DNA of 25,785 nt from an uncultured Selenomonadales bacterium (GCA_947165405.1 CAMVAG010000005.1:1-25785), one strand, 5' to 3'; shown: positions 7,337-15,449, counted from the first letter of the stretch. The notes: generated from the letters alone by a model not told the origin. Program-made: numbers and translations.

Positions 7337-8962
7337 TCAATCACCATTCTTGGGAGGAACAAAAATCTTGCAACGAACAACTTTATATTTTTCAACCCGC
7401 TCGCTTTCGTAAATCACGCGGAAATTTTTATCGTCCGACAACTGATTGAAAAGGAAACTTTCATTGCTGGTGAGGATTGCGTGCGTGAAGTTGTAGCGTT
7501 TGAAAAAATCTTTGTAATAAATTTTGCCGCTTGTGAAGTCGACATACTCTTCAAAAATATTTTTCCGCCCGTTGTTTGCGTCAATGAAAACTTCCGAGCG
7601 CGAATCGATATAATATTTGATTCCGAAAGAGCCCGCAAGACCTCCCGCGCCTTGAGGAGCATAGAGCGAAATATTTTCGGGGCGTTCGCTTCGCAACAAA
7701 AATTTTATCGCGTCGGTGTAAGGGTGCGGCGGTTCCTTTTGAATGTCGGAAATCGTCACGAAAAAAATCACGTAGAAAATAAATCCCGTGGCGAGCAACG
7801 ACAAATTTTTTCGAGGAAGTATCGCCGGATGGATTATGCGCCCGTCGACTTTCAAGACAAGCAAAGTGTACAGCGCAAAGAGCGTCGTCGCGAAGAATAA
7901 AATTTCGAGCGGCAAGGAAATTTCTTGGAGGTAGTCTTTCAAGACGATCGTTATTATTCCGGTGTTCACGAAGAGCACGAGGAAAAAGAAAATCGTCATG
8001 GGAACGCGCATGCTTTTAAATTTTTCAACGCTGAAATTTTTCCACGCAAAAGCAATCGGAAGCGTCGCAATCAAATAAAACAGAATCAAATTTCGCCCGT
8101 GCATTATCGCCATAAAAGTTAAGCCGCCGCTCAAAAGAATGTATCGCCAAGGAGCTTTGAACTTCGCCAGAGAAAAAATCAGCAGTGCCTCGACGAGAAA
8201 GAAAAATTTTCCTTGAAAGCCGTGAGCCGACGGCGTGAACATTTCGGGAATATTTTCGCTGATAATTTCGACGCCGTAGGAGCGGAAAACATAAGTCATT
8301 GCCTCGACGCCGTAAGGATTTATCAGCCCGCAAAGAAATATTCCGAGCATGGCAGCGAGCAAAAATTTTACGTGCCGCAGATTTTTCACGAAGAGGAACG
8401 GCAAGCACAACACGAGCGACATAAGCCAAACCGCCGCGTGAAAATTGACAAGCGCGAGGCTCACGAGCGGCAACGGGATTAAAAATTTTGCGTCTTCGGT
8501 GCGCGTGAACTTTTCCAGAAAAAAGACTTCGATTAAAAGCAAGACCGCCGATAAAATGTGCGGGCGCGGGACAATCATCGGCGCGATTAAAATTCCGAGA
8601 ACGAAACTCATCGCGAACGACAAAATTTTATTTCCGCCGCTGACGAAAAGACACAGCCGCCAATAAATCAAAACCGCCGCCGCTCCGACAACGCAATCTG
8701 TCAGCAAAAGTCCTTCGACGCCGAAATTTTTATAAACCTCCCAAAAAACAATTCCGCTCAACCACTGTTGCGCGACGAGCCGTAAATTTTCATGAACGGT
8801 GAACGGGTCGACATGCGGGAAGCCGTTTTCCAAAATGTATCGTCCCAAGTTCATGACAAAGTAGGTGTCGGCCTCTTCGACAAATTTGAAAACAAGTTGC
8901 CAACAGAGCATGCCGGTCGACAAAAAAAATATTTGGAGGAGCGGAAAAAATTTTTTAGCCAT
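7337..8962 (-). CDS. GT-C-like polytopic membrane protein
   Basis: 541 residues from ATG 8962, which shares a base with the stop of the upstream oxidoreductase gene (TGATG); GAGG lies about ten bases before it. Roughly a dozen hydrophobic helices fill the first three quarters, followed by a soluble C-terminal domain. The first extracytoplasmic loop carries acidic residues (EEADTYFVMNLGRYI) and the pattern GFPHVDPFT then QQWLSGIVFW, which resembles GT-C enzymes of the PMT/ArnT type that use lipid-linked sugars. I cannot name a specific family. With GtrA, the deacetylase and the FAD enzyme nearby, a role in envelope glycan assembly is plausible. Confidence 0.65.
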   Translation of the reverse strand: MAKKFFPLLQIFFLSTGMLCWQLVFKFVEEADTYFVMNLGRYILENGFPHVDPFTVHENLRLVAQQWLSGIVFWEVYKNFGVEGLLLTDCVVGAAAVLIYWRLCLFVSGGNKILSFAMSFVLGILIAPMIVPRPHILSAVLLLIEVFFLEKFTRTEDAKFLIPLPLVSLALVNFHAAVWLMSLVLCLPFLFVKNLRHVKFLLAAMLGIFLCGLINPYGVEAMTYVFRSYGVEIISENIPEMFTPSAHGFQGKFFFLVEALLIFSLAKFKAPWRYILLSGGLTFMAIMHGRNLILFYLIATLPIAFAWKNFSVEKFKSMRVPMTIFFFLVLFVNTGIITIVLKDYLQEISLPLEILFFATTLFALYTLLVLKVDGRIIHPAILPRKNLSLLATGFIFYVIFFVTISDIQKEPPHPYTDAIKFLLRSERPENISLYAPQGAGGLAGSFGIKYYIDSRSEVFIDANNGRKNIFEEYVDFTSGKIYYKDFFKRYNFTHAILTSNESFLFNQLSDDKNFRVIYESERVEKYKVVRCKIFVPPKNGD

Positions 8963-10515
8963 CACTTTTTTTCCTCGTGATAAGTTTTTTCGGCATTGAC
9001 TTTCCAAACATCCGACTTGGAAAATTTTCCGGCAATCGCGCAGACCGCCGCTATCGCCGTCAACATGCTGTGATCCATGTTGTTGTAGCGGTGTTGACCG
9101 TTGCGCCCGATGCAGTAAAGATTTTTGATTTCGTCGAGGGCGTCGCGAAGTTCGGAAATATTTTCGTAGGTGTCGAAGTAAGCGGGGTAAGCCTTCGGAA
9201 CTTTGACTTGCACGCCCGAACGAACGGCAGCCGCCTCGATAATGCCGATTGAAATCAATTCTTTGGCGGCGAAATTTATAAAGTCTTGACTGCTCATTTG
9301 CCAGAGGTCATCGCCCTCGTTGCAAAAATATTCCAGACCGAGCCACACGGAATTTTCGGGATCGGCGACCATGTACGGAGACCAGTTGTTGAAAATTTGC
9401 AGGCGACCGAGCTTGACCGACGGCTCTTGAATATAAATCCAGCAATCGGGAACGATATTGCCGAGCGTCTTAATCTTTGTGAGATTTTTGAGGCGAAGTT
9501 TATCGACAAGCAACCCGACGGTTATAAAATCGCGATAAGGCAAGCCGCGAGCAATTTGAAGTTGGCGGAAGTTCAATCCGTCGTCGAGAGCTTCGGCGAG
9601 TTCGGCGAGCGGCATACTTGACAAAAAATAATCGGCGGGAAAAGTCAGCAAGCCCGCAGCCGATTCGACTTTGACAGATTTTATAATTTTATTTGCGTCG
9701 ACGTGAAAACTTTTGACTTTGGAATTGAGGAGGACTTCGCCGCCTCCTTTTTTTATTTCGTCAGCCAATTTTTCCCAGAGTTGACCGGGACCGAACTTGG
9801 GATAAAAAAATCTTTCAATCAGAGAAGTTTCGCCCGCGCCCTCCTTCGAGCCGAAAGTCTTCTTGAAAAAATCCAAAACGGTTTTGCCGAGCGAAAGCCC
9901 TTTGATTCGTTGAGCACCCCAATCCGCGCCGATTTGTTGAGGCGTTCGTCCCCAAACTTTGGTCGTGTAATCGCGGAAAAAAGTTTCGTAGAGCTTTTGC
10001 CCGAAGCGATTAATCATGAAGTCTTCGAGGGTTTTCTCCTCGCGTTGATTGAACTTCGCTTTGAGGAAACTTGTGCCGATTGAAAACATTTCGCCGAGTC
10101 CGAGATTTTTAATCGTCTCCAAGTTCAGCGAAATCGGATAGGAAAAAAATTTTTTGTTGTAAAAAATTCTGGACACGCGCCGCCGATTCAAAAAAACTTC
10201 GTCGACTTCTTCGGGATTGACGCCGCCCTCCGTCAAAACAGATTCGCGCTGTAAAATTTTGTCGTCGAAAGCGGGCGCGCCTTGAGCGGGCATGAGTTCA
10301 TTCCAGAGCTTGAGGACTTCCGCGTCTTTGGAAAAAAATCTGTGCCCGCCGATGTCCATGCGGTTGCCTTCAAAGTTCATCGTCCGCGAAATGCCGCCGA
10401 TAAAATTTTCCTTCTCCAAGACAATCGGTCTTATGTCGGTGAATTTCAAAAGATAATGTGCGGCAGTCAAGCCGGCAGGACCCGCGCCGATAATTATCGC
10501 GTGTTTCTTATGCAA
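8962..10515 (-). CDS. FAD-dependent oxidoreductase, UDP-galactopyranose-mutase-like
   Basis: 517 residues. An N-terminal dinucleotide-binding motif IIIGAGPAGLTAA (residues 7-19) is followed by GGISRT and DIGGHRFFSK, typical of the COG1232-like flavoproteins in polysaccharide clusters that are often labelled protoporphyrinogen oxidase or UDP-galactopyranose mutase-like. The C-terminal YCIGRNGQHRYNNMDHSM closes the FAD site. The start is TTG 10515: GGAGGG at 10529-10524 lies eight bases upstream and the Rossmann strand follows at once. An extension to 10578 has no family similarity. The gene overlaps the end of the upstream gene by eight bases. True haem-pathway activity is unlikely given the neighbours; the substrate is unknown. 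Confidence 0.85.
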   Translation of the reverse strand: MHKKHAIIIGAGPAGLTAAHYLLKFTDIRPIVLEKENFIGGISRTMNFEGNRMDIGGHRFFSKDAEVLKLWNELMPAQGAPAFDDKILQRESVLTEGGVNPEEVDEVFLNRRRVSRIFYNKKFFSYPISLNLETIKNLGLGEMFSIGTSFLKAKFNQREEKTLEDFMINRFGQKLYETFFRDYTTKVWGRTPQQIGADWGAQRIKGLSLGKTVLDFFKKTFGSKEGAGETSLIERFFYPKFGPGQLWEKLADEIKKGGGEVLLNSKVKSFHVDANKIIKSVKVESAAGLLTFPADYFLSSMPLAELAEALDDGLNFRQLQIARGLPYRDFITVGLLVDKLRLKNLTKIKTLGNIVPDCWIYIQEPSVKLGRLQIFNNWSPYMVADPENSVWLGLEYFCNEGDDLWQMSSQDFINFAAKELISIGIIEAAAVRSGVQVKVPKAYPAYFDTYENISELRDALDEIKNLYCIGRNGQHRYNNMDHSMLTAIAAVCAIAGKFSKSDVWKVNAEKTYHEEKK

Positions 10516-11155
10516 GAGAATTTCCCTCCGCCGGCGGAAGATACAACAAAATATTTTGCTTGTTAACCTGCGCGACACCGAATTTTATTTTGTCGCCCGC
10601 ATGACAGCCGAAATTTTTGGTCGGCTCGTTCAAAAGTTCGCCCGTCAAAATATTTTCGTCGACCGAAAGGCAACGCACCCACAAAAGTTCGGGCTTGCTG
10701 TCCTTGCTCAAAAAGTAAACGACAACATCGTCGGGATAATGCGGGTGGCGGAAGGCGTCGAGATTTTTTACAAGGCGAGTCTGTTCGCGGGCGGCGTCGA
10801 TTGCTCGGTCGTTAATCATTTGAATTTTGTCGCGGAAGGCAACCGAATACTCCGCCGTCAAAATCCTCAACTCTGCAGCGTCGACTTGCCCGCGTTTGAG
10901 CTTGACGGATTTTTTGTAGCCGCCGGGAAAAATTTTCACGCGTTCGCCGACGACTTGAGCACCCGCCAAAATTTCAAAGACAAAAGTTTCGCCGTCAATG
11001 TAAGCGTAAGTCAAAAAGCCGTCGAGTTTTTCATCGGGCGGAAAGTCAAAAACCTCGTTGACATTCACAAGCGAAACGACTCCCGCGCCCGTCAACAAAC
11101 AAATTTGCCGATACATGTCGCGGAAAAAAATTTCTTCGACCTTCAAAGGTATCAT
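10508..11155 (-). CDS. Uncharacterised protein, DUF2314-like C-terminal segment
   Basis: About 215 residues, soluble, no signal peptide. The C-terminal third (LLWVRCLSVDENILTGELLNEP followed by HAGDKIKF) resembles DUF2314-type domains in pattern: Trp-Val, a short hairpin, a Gly-x-Leu-x-Asn-x-Pro turn and a GD-I/V-x-F strand. The N-terminal part is unfamiliar. The start is uncertain. ATG 11155 has GGAG directly against it, too close to work well, whereas TTG 11146 has the same GGAG nine bases upstream and may be the real start. It is the first gene of a four-gene unit leading into the oxidoreductase, GT-C-like and SpoIID genes. Confidence 0.6.
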   Translation of the reverse strand: MIPLKVEEIFFRDMYRQICLLTGAGVVSLVNVNEVFDFPPDEKLDGFLTYAYIDGETFVFEILAGAQVVGERVKIFPGGYKKSVKLKRGQVDAAELRILTAEYSVAFRDKIQMINDRAIDAAREQTRLVKNLDAFRHPHYPDDVVVYFLSKDSKPELLWVRCLSVDENILTGELLNEPTKNFGCHAGDKIKFGVAQVNKQNILLYLPPAEGNSLA

Positions 11156-11179
11156 CTCCAAAAAATTTTTAACTTGCGT

Positions 11180-11210
11180 ATTCTAACACATAATCGCAAC
11201 AAAAACCGTT
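11180..11210 (-). promoter_or_regulatory. Candidate extended -10 promoter for the 11155-6227 operon
   Basis: On the minus strand TGTTAGAAT gives a TGn-extended -10 box, TAGAAT at 11185-11180. No good -35 hexamer is found at 17 bases. Transcription would start near 11173, leaving an untranslated leader of about 20 bases before the DUF2314-like gene. Based on sequence pattern only. Confidence 0.35.
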
Positions 11211-11216
11211 TGCATG

Positions 11217-11245
11217 TTGAAAAATTTTTTGCCGTCTGATAAACT
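11217..11245 (+). promoter_or_regulatory. Candidate promoter for the tsaE operon
   Basis: TTGAAA (11217-11222), a 17-base spacer and TGA-TAAACT (-10 at 11240-11245, with an upstream TG) form a plausible sigma-A-type promoter. The leader to tsaE would be about 80 bases and contains an imperfect CCCC...GGGG stem (11270-11290) followed by four T. The stem is too weak to call a terminator. Confidence 0.35.
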
Positions 11246-11330
11246 TTGCTTATCGATAAAAAAAGTTTGCCCCTTCCCGTGCGGTTGGGGTTTTAATAAA
11301 AATTTCGGACGGGAAAAATTTTTTTGAGGA

Positions 11331-11825
11331 GTGAAGAAAATTTTGTTTACCCACATAACCCAGTCCCCATACGGGACGGTAAAATTGGCGGCGAAGGTTG
11401 CACAGCGTGTGCGCGAAGGTACGGTCATTTGTTTGGAAGGCGGCTTGGGCGCGGGCAAAACTCTTTTTGTCCAGAGCATGGCACGGACGCTCGGCGTTCA
11501 AGGCGAAGTCACAAGCCCGACTTTCAATTTGATGAGCGTCTACGAAGGCTTCTGCCCGATTGTCCATTTCGATTTGTATCGCTTGCGCAACGAGGACGAA
11601 TTGGAGGACATCGGCTTTTACGAATACACCGATTTTCCCGACGGGATTGTCTTTATCGAGTGGGCTGAAAAATTTCCTCAAGCTTTGCCCGACGATTATG
11701 TTGTCATAAAGATTGAGCGAATCAAGGATTCAAAAAATATGCGACGGATAACTTTTGATTGTGTCGGCGAGGAGCACGAGGATTTTATCAAAGAGCTTGA
11801 AGAGTTCGTTGCGGGAGATGATTGA
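11331..11825 (+). CDS. tsaE: tRNA t6A synthesis ATPase TsaE
   Basis: 164 residues. TsaE is the ATPase that works with TsaB and TsaD to place threonylcarbamoyl on A37 of ANN-decoding tRNAs. The Walker A motif GGLGAGKT is at 37-44, followed by SPTFNL, HFDLYRL and VFIEWAEK, all family hallmarks. An in-frame stop at 11325 limits the start. GTG 11331 sits directly against GAGGA, so initiation may instead use TTG 11343, which has better spacing and would remove four residues. The final TGA overlaps the TTG start of tsaB. TsaD and the TsaC/Sua5 enzyme are not in the window. Confidence 0.95.
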   Translation: MKKILFTHITQSPYGTVKLAAKVAQRVREGTVICLEGGLGAGKTLFVQSMARTLGVQGEVTSPTFNLMSVYEGFCPIVHFDLYRLRNEDELEDIGFYEYTDFPDGIVFIEWAEKFPQALPDDYVVIKIERIKDSKNMRRITFDCVGEEHEDFIKELEEFVAGDD

Positions 11826-12502
11826 GCTTGCGGATTCTTGCAATTGAAACTTCGACGCGGGCGGCTTCTGTTGCAGTGATTTTTGACGGAAAAATTTTGG
11901 CGGAAAGTCTTCGCGAATCGCCGCAAAGTTTTTCGGAAACGCTCATGCCGCAAGTCGAGGAAGTCATAAAAATTTCGGGCGCGTTCGAAAATTTGGATGC
12001 GGTGGCAGTGAGTATCGGGCCGGGTTCGTTCACGGGCTTGCGAATCGGTTTGGCGACGGCGAAGGCTTTGGCTTATGCTTGGGAAATAAAAATAATCGGC
12101 GTACCGACGTTGCAAGCTCTGTCTTATAACTTTCCGAACGCAAAAGTTTTGCCGATGATTGACGCGCAAAAAAATCGTGCGTATTGTCAACTGTTCGAAA
12201 ATTTTTTGCCGCTGTCTGATTTGGAAGTCAAGCCGATAGACGAGGCGATTGCTCAACTTGAACACGTTGACGGAAAAATTTTTTTATGCGGAGATGTCTT
12301 GCACAAAATAAAAATATCGTTGCCGCCGAACGTGAGACTTGCCCCGCCGAATTTGAAAATGCCGCGAGCCTCAAGCGTTGCGTTGTGCGCGGAAGACTTA
12401 AAAAAATTCGATAACGTGATGAATTTGGAACCGCTCTATGTCAGGCGTTCGGAGGCGGAGGAACTTTGGGAGAAACGACACAATTTATCATTCGAGGAAT
12501 GA
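11822..12502 (+). CDS. tsaB: tRNA t6A synthesis protein TsaB
   Basis: 226 residues. The ASKHA-fold N-terminus LAIETSTRAASVA and the motif IGPGSFTGLRIGLATAK are diagnostic of TsaB (YeaZ), the non-catalytic partner of TsaD. Conserved PMIDAQKNRAYCQLF follows. The start is TTG 11822, overlapping the tsaE stop (TTGA), with GGGAG four bases upstream. A second TTG at 11828 has ten-base spacing and is equally possible. The end overlaps the following GNAT gene by 37 bases, so the two are tightly coupled. Confidence 0.95.
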   Translation: MSLRILAIETSTRAASVAVIFDGKILAESLRESPQSFSETLMPQVEEVIKISGAFENLDAVAVSIGPGSFTGLRIGLATAKALAYAWEIKIIGVPTLQALSYNFPNAKVLPMIDAQKNRAYCQLFENFLPLSDLEVKPIDEAIAQLEHVDGKIFLCGDVLHKIKISLPPNVRLAPPNLKMPRASSVALCAEDLKKFDNVMNLEPLYVRRSEAEELWEKRHNLSFEE

Positions 12503-12975
12503 AAACGGAAGACGCCAAAGAAGCTGCCGCCGTTTGCAAAAAATGTTTCGGCAAGCACGGTGCGCCGCGTCGAAAATTTCTTGAAGATGCCGCGTGGAGT
12601 TGGAGGCACAGATTTTTCGTTGCGGAAGTTGGCGGAAAAATTGTTGCTTGCGCCGGCGCGAGAGTTGCCGAATTTTACGAAGACTACTACGAGGCAAAAA
12701 AGGAAAACGCTTATATTGAAATCGTTGCCGTCGACCCGGATTATCACGGTCTGGGAATCGGCACGGAACTTTTTACAAGACTAATCGACACGCTTGCAGA
12801 TATCGGAGTCAAATCGGTTTACTTGAACGTTCACCCCGCTAACACGCCCGCAATCGAATTTTACGAACGCTTCGGCTTCAAGTATCGGAGCCTTCCCGAA
12901 GAATATCCCGAACAAGCGGCAATGTATTTGATGGTGGAGAGACAATGGACAAGAAACTCATCTTCCGAACAATGA
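12466..12975 (+). CDS. GNAT-family N-acetyltransferase
   Basis: 169 residues, a complete GNAT fold. It contains IEIVAVDPDYHGLGIGTELF, in which the acetyl-CoA loop V-x-P-x-Y-x-G-x-GIG is intact, and a later NTPAIEFYERFGFKYR. It resembles the RimI gene just downstream (shared FxVAExxGKIVAxAGA pattern), so the pair may be an old tandem duplication. The start is TTG 12466, as QFIIRGMKTED matches the usual first GNAT strand; GGAGG copies lie 4 and 10 bases upstream. Overlaps are 37 bases with tsaB and 31 with rimI. The substrate is unknown. Confidence 0.9.
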   Translation: MGETTQFIIRGMKTEDAKEAAAVCKKCFGKHGAPRRKFLEDAAWSWRHRFFVAEVGGKIVACAGARVAEFYEDYYEAKKENAYIEIVAVDPDYHGLGIGTELFTRLIDTLADIGVKSVYLNVHPANTPAIEFYERFGFKYRSLPEEYPEQAAMYLMVERQWTRNSSSEQ

Positions 12976-13394
12976 TACAAGACGACGCGGACGCCGTTGC
13001 CGAGCTTGAGGCAAAAAGTTTTGTCATGCCTTGGAGCCGCGAAGATTTTTGGCGCGAGGCAAAAAACGAATTGGCAACTTACATTGTCGGCGAGCTTGAC
13101 GGAAAAATTGTGGCATATGCGGGCGCGTGGGTTTCGTTCAATCAAGCGGAAGTCATGAGCGTTGCCGTCGAGCCGGAATATCGCGGGCAAGGTATCGGCA
13201 CGATTCTTTTCGGCAAGCTGGTTAAAGCCGTCAAACTTCGCGGAGCAACGGCGATAACTTTGGAAGTTCGTCCCAGCAACACGGCGGCGATTAAACTTTA
13301 CAAGAGCTTCGGCTTGAGGAGCGTCGGGCGGCGCAAGGGCTACTACCTCGACAACGGCGAAGACGCTTTGATTATGTGGAACACCAAACTTTAG
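12945..13394 (+). CDS. rimI: Ribosomal-protein-alanine N-acetyltransferase RimI
   Basis: 149 residues. RimI-type features are FVMPWSREDFWREAKNE near the N-terminus, the acetyl-CoA loop VEPEYRGQGIG, and the C-terminal LEVRPSNTAAIKLYKSFG followed by YYLDNGEDALIM. RimI acetylates the N-terminal alanine of ribosomal protein S18 in enterobacteria, and it commonly neighbours tsaB and tsaE in Firmicutes, as here. ATG 12945 has GGAG about seven bases upstream. Its TAG stop is part of a 16-base sequence repeated after the following glycosyltransferase gene, suggesting that rimI was once directly followed by the EamA gene. Confidence 0.93.
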   Translation: MDKKLIFRTMIQDDADAVAELEAKSFVMPWSREDFWREAKNELATYIVGELDGKIVAYAGAWVSFNQAEVMSVAVEPEYRGQGIGTILFGKLVKAVKLRGATAITLEVRPSNTAAIKLYKSFGLRSVGRRKGYYLDNGEDALIMWNTKL

Positions 13395-13403
13395 GAAGGA
13401 AAT
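13388..13403 (+). repeat. Left copy of 16-bp direct repeat flanking the glycosyltransferase
   Basis: ACTTTAGGAAGGAAAT at 13388-13403 is repeated exactly at 14486-14501. This copy contains the rimI stop codon and the ribosome site (GGAAGGA) of the glycosyltransferase gene. Confidence 0.85.
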
Positions 13404-13421
13404 GCTCATGGCAATTATAAA

Positions 13422-13431
13422 CCCCCCCCCC
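13422..13431 (+). repeat. C10 homopolymer, candidate phase-variation tract
   Basis: Ten consecutive C residues begin 14 bases after ATG 13408, which has AAGGA seven bases upstream. With C10 the frame from that ATG runs into TAG at 13453-13455. With C11 (or C8) it joins the glycosyltransferase frame and restores the missing N-terminal strand AVSIVIP. A homopolymer sequencing or assembly error is the alternative. Confidence 0.8.
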
Positions 13432-13463
13432 GGTCAACCTGTGCGGTTTCCATAGTTATCCCG

Positions 13464-14480
13464 ATGTACAATGCGGAAAAATATATCGGCGCAATGCTTG
13501 AAAGCATTTTGGCGCAGACGTTCCAAAATTTTGAAGTCATAATAACGGACGATTGCTCAACCGATAAAAGCGTTAATGTTGTTGAAAGTTACATGCCGAA
13601 ATTTAACGGGAAACTGATTCTTTCGCGCATGAAAAAAAATTCCGGCGGTCCCGGTGCTCCTACGAATAAAGCTATTGCTCATGCTCGCGGGAAATATATT
13701 TTTCAAGCGGACAATGATGATTTGCTTATGAGTAATGCCCTTGAAACGCTGTACAATGTAGCGGAGCATTTCAAAGCAGATGTCGTTCATACGGCACGCC
13801 ATGCTTTTTTTAAAGATAATCCCGCAAATCCTTTTCCGGCTCGCGAAAATCTCAAAGTAACACAAAGCTTTATCAACAACATCATGCTTGCTCCCGAAAA
13901 TCCCGGCGAACGCATAAAAATTTTTTGCATGGGCATTATCGACGTTCCCGGTTGGCAAAAATTTGTTCGGCGTGACTTTCTGATAGAGAATGAAATAAAA
14001 CTTCAAGAGAACGTCGAAGCGGGGCAAGATTTACCGTGGACGATAGAGTTACTCTTTTATGCAAAACGCTGGGTGCACATTCCGAATCCGATATACATTT
14101 ATCGTAGCCATTCCGATTCACTTTCAGTGCGTGAACGTTTGGGAGCGGAGAGCATAAAATATAGAGGTGAGTTGCTTGCAAAGATTGTAGAATTTCTTTG
14201 CAAGTTCTTTGTCAAACAAAAATTTTTCCAAGAAAATCCGCAATACGTTTGGATGTTGCTCGATTGGTTGGAAAGACGTTTCTCACAAAATTTTGGAATT
14301 GCACTTTTAACTGTTCCGCCGCATGAGGCGCAAAAAGTTTTGGCGGAAAATTTTGCAGAGGAATTCGGTTTGCACGCAAGCTTAATTGCTTATCTTTGCA
14401 CGTCGGTTAATGTCTCGCGACTCAAAGAAAAACAATATCTGCAAAAAATAAAGGAGCTTGAACAACGGTTAAAGAATTAA
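13464..14480 (+). CDS. GT2 glycosyltransferase, out of frame with its true start (C10)
   Basis: 338 residues as readable from ATG 13464; the intact protein would start at ATG 13408 and be about 357 residues. It is a family 2 (GT-A) glycosyltransferase: MYNAEKYIGAMLESILAQTF, the TDDCSTD segment (28-34) and a DxD-like ADNDD (82-86) bind the nucleotide sugar. The canonical first strand, VSIVIP, lies just upstream of ATG 13464 in the same frame, so 13464 cannot be the natural start. No good ribosome site precedes it. The upstream ATG reaches this frame only if the C tract changes length, so the gene is OFF as sequenced. The C-terminus is a short charged helix. Codon use looks less biased than in the flanking genes, and 16-bp direct repeats flank it. 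The likely target is a surface glycan. Confidence 0.85.
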   Translation: MYNAEKYIGAMLESILAQTFQNFEVIITDDCSTDKSVNVVESYMPKFNGKLILSRMKKNSGGPGAPTNKAIAHARGKYIFQADNDDLLMSNALETLYNVAEHFKADVVHTARHAFFKDNPANPFPARENLKVTQSFINNIMLAPENPGERIKIFCMGIIDVPGWQKFVRRDFLIENEIKLQENVEAGQDLPWTIELLFYAKRWVHIPNPIYIYRSHSDSLSVRERLGAESIKYRGELLAKIVEFLCKFFVKQKFFQENPQYVWMLLDWLERRFSQNFGIALLTVPPHEAQKVLAENFAEEFGLHASLIAYLCTSVNVSRLKEKQYLQKIKELEQRLKN

Positions 14481-14485
14481 TCACG

Positions 14486-14501
14486 ACTTTAGGAAGGAAA
14501 T
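14486..14501 (+). repeat. Right copy of 16-bp direct repeat flanking the glycosyltransferase
   Basis: Exact copy of 13388-13403. Here it supplies the ribosome site of the EamA transporter gene. The seven bases that follow in each copy (GCTCATG and TTTCATG) differ at only two positions and both end in the gene's ATG. Confidence 0.85.
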
Positions 14502-14505
14502 TTTC

Positions 14506-15384
14506 ATGCAGATAAAAGGAACGCTGATGCTTTTGGGCGCGGCGTTTTTTTGGGGAACAACTTTCGTTGCGCAGTCGACTGGCATGGACGAGTTGGAGCC
14601 TTTCAGCTACGCGGCAAGCAGATATTTAATCGGCTTCCTGTCGCTTTTGGTCTTGTTGATTTTCACGCGAAGACAACGGGCTAAAGAGCGGCGGCAAAAA
14701 AATTATCGGCGAGGCTTTGCAATCGGTTTGATAATCGGCGTCGTGTTGTTTATCGCAAGCTCAATGCAACAAATCGCCCTGCAATATTCGACGGCGGGCA
14801 AAGCGGCGTTTATCACGTGCCTTTATATCGTCTTTGTTCCGCTCGGAGCAAAACTTTTGGGCAAAGTGATTCGTCAAGAAAATTTTATCGGCGCGGGCTT
14901 GGCAATCGTCGGCTTGTATCTTTTGGCAGTCGGCGAGGGCTTTTCGGTTCAGCTCGGCGACGCGATACTTTTTGTCGGCGCGTTTTTCTGGACGGCTCAC
15001 ATTTTAATGGCAGACAAATTTGCAAACCGAGTCGACGTTATCGAAATGTCTGCCGCACAAGTTTTCATTACGCTGATTTTGAGTTCGGTTGCAATGTTCG
15101 CATTTGAGACGCCAAATTTATCCGCAATGTTCGACGCATGGTTCCCGATATTCTACGGCGGCGTGATGAGTTCGGGCATTGCATTCACGTTGCAACTTTA
15201 TGGACAAAAATACGCCGACCCTTCGACGGCAGCAATCGTAATGAGTTTCGAGGCAATCTTCGGAGCGTTGGCGGGCTGGTTCTTCCTGAACGAAATCATG
15301 AGCACACGAGAAATTTTCGGTTGCGTGTTAATGTTAATCGGTATGCTTGCGACGCAGTGGTCACTTATCAAAAATAGCTTGTAA
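14506..15384 (+). CDS. EamA/DMT-family transporter
   Basis: 292 residues with ten hydrophobic helices in two EamA repeats, the usual drug/metabolite transporter layout. The first repeat opens with LLGAAFFWGTTFVAQ and the second with LFVGAFFWTAHILM. The end of each repeat has the conserved pattern seen in SSMQQIALQYSTAGKAAFI and YGQKYADPSTAAIVMSFEAIF. Members export amino acids, metabolites or sugars; the substrate cannot be read from sequence. ATG 14506 has AGGAAGGAAA upstream within the direct repeat. It is followed after 65 bases by the ftsZ-like gene. Confidence 0.9.
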   Translation: MQIKGTLMLLGAAFFWGTTFVAQSTGMDELEPFSYAASRYLIGFLSLLVLLIFTRRQRAKERRQKNYRRGFAIGLIIGVVLFIASSMQQIALQYSTAGKAAFITCLYIVFVPLGAKLLGKVIRQENFIGAGLAIVGLYLLAVGEGFSVQLGDAILFVGAFFWTAHILMADKFANRVDVIEMSAAQVFITLILSSVAMFAFETPNLSAMFDAWFPIFYGGVMSSGIAFTLQLYGQKYADPSTAAIVMSFEAIFGALAGWFFLNEIMSTREIFGCVLMLIGMLATQWSLIKNSL

Positions 15385-15399
15385 ATGAAGGAAAAATTT

Positions 15400-15428
15400 T
15401 TGACGCGTCGAAGTCAACGAAAAATATT
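15400..15428 (+). promoter_or_regulatory. Candidate promoter with dyad before the ftsZ-like gene
   Basis: TTGACG (15400-15405), a 17-base spacer and AATATT (15423-15428) make a weak promoter. A dyad TTGAC...GTCAA (15400-15404 and 15413-15417) overlaps the -35 and could be an operator. It would allow ftsZ-tcdA to be expressed separately from the tsaE unit. Confidence 0.3.
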
Positions 15429-15449
15429 TTTTTGAGAGGAACGAAACAT

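Noticed and set aside
11270..11294. CCCC...GGGG-TTTT hairpin as a terminator or attenuator before tsaE
   Set aside because: The stem is interrupted by unpaired bases and the T tract is only four long; too weak to call.
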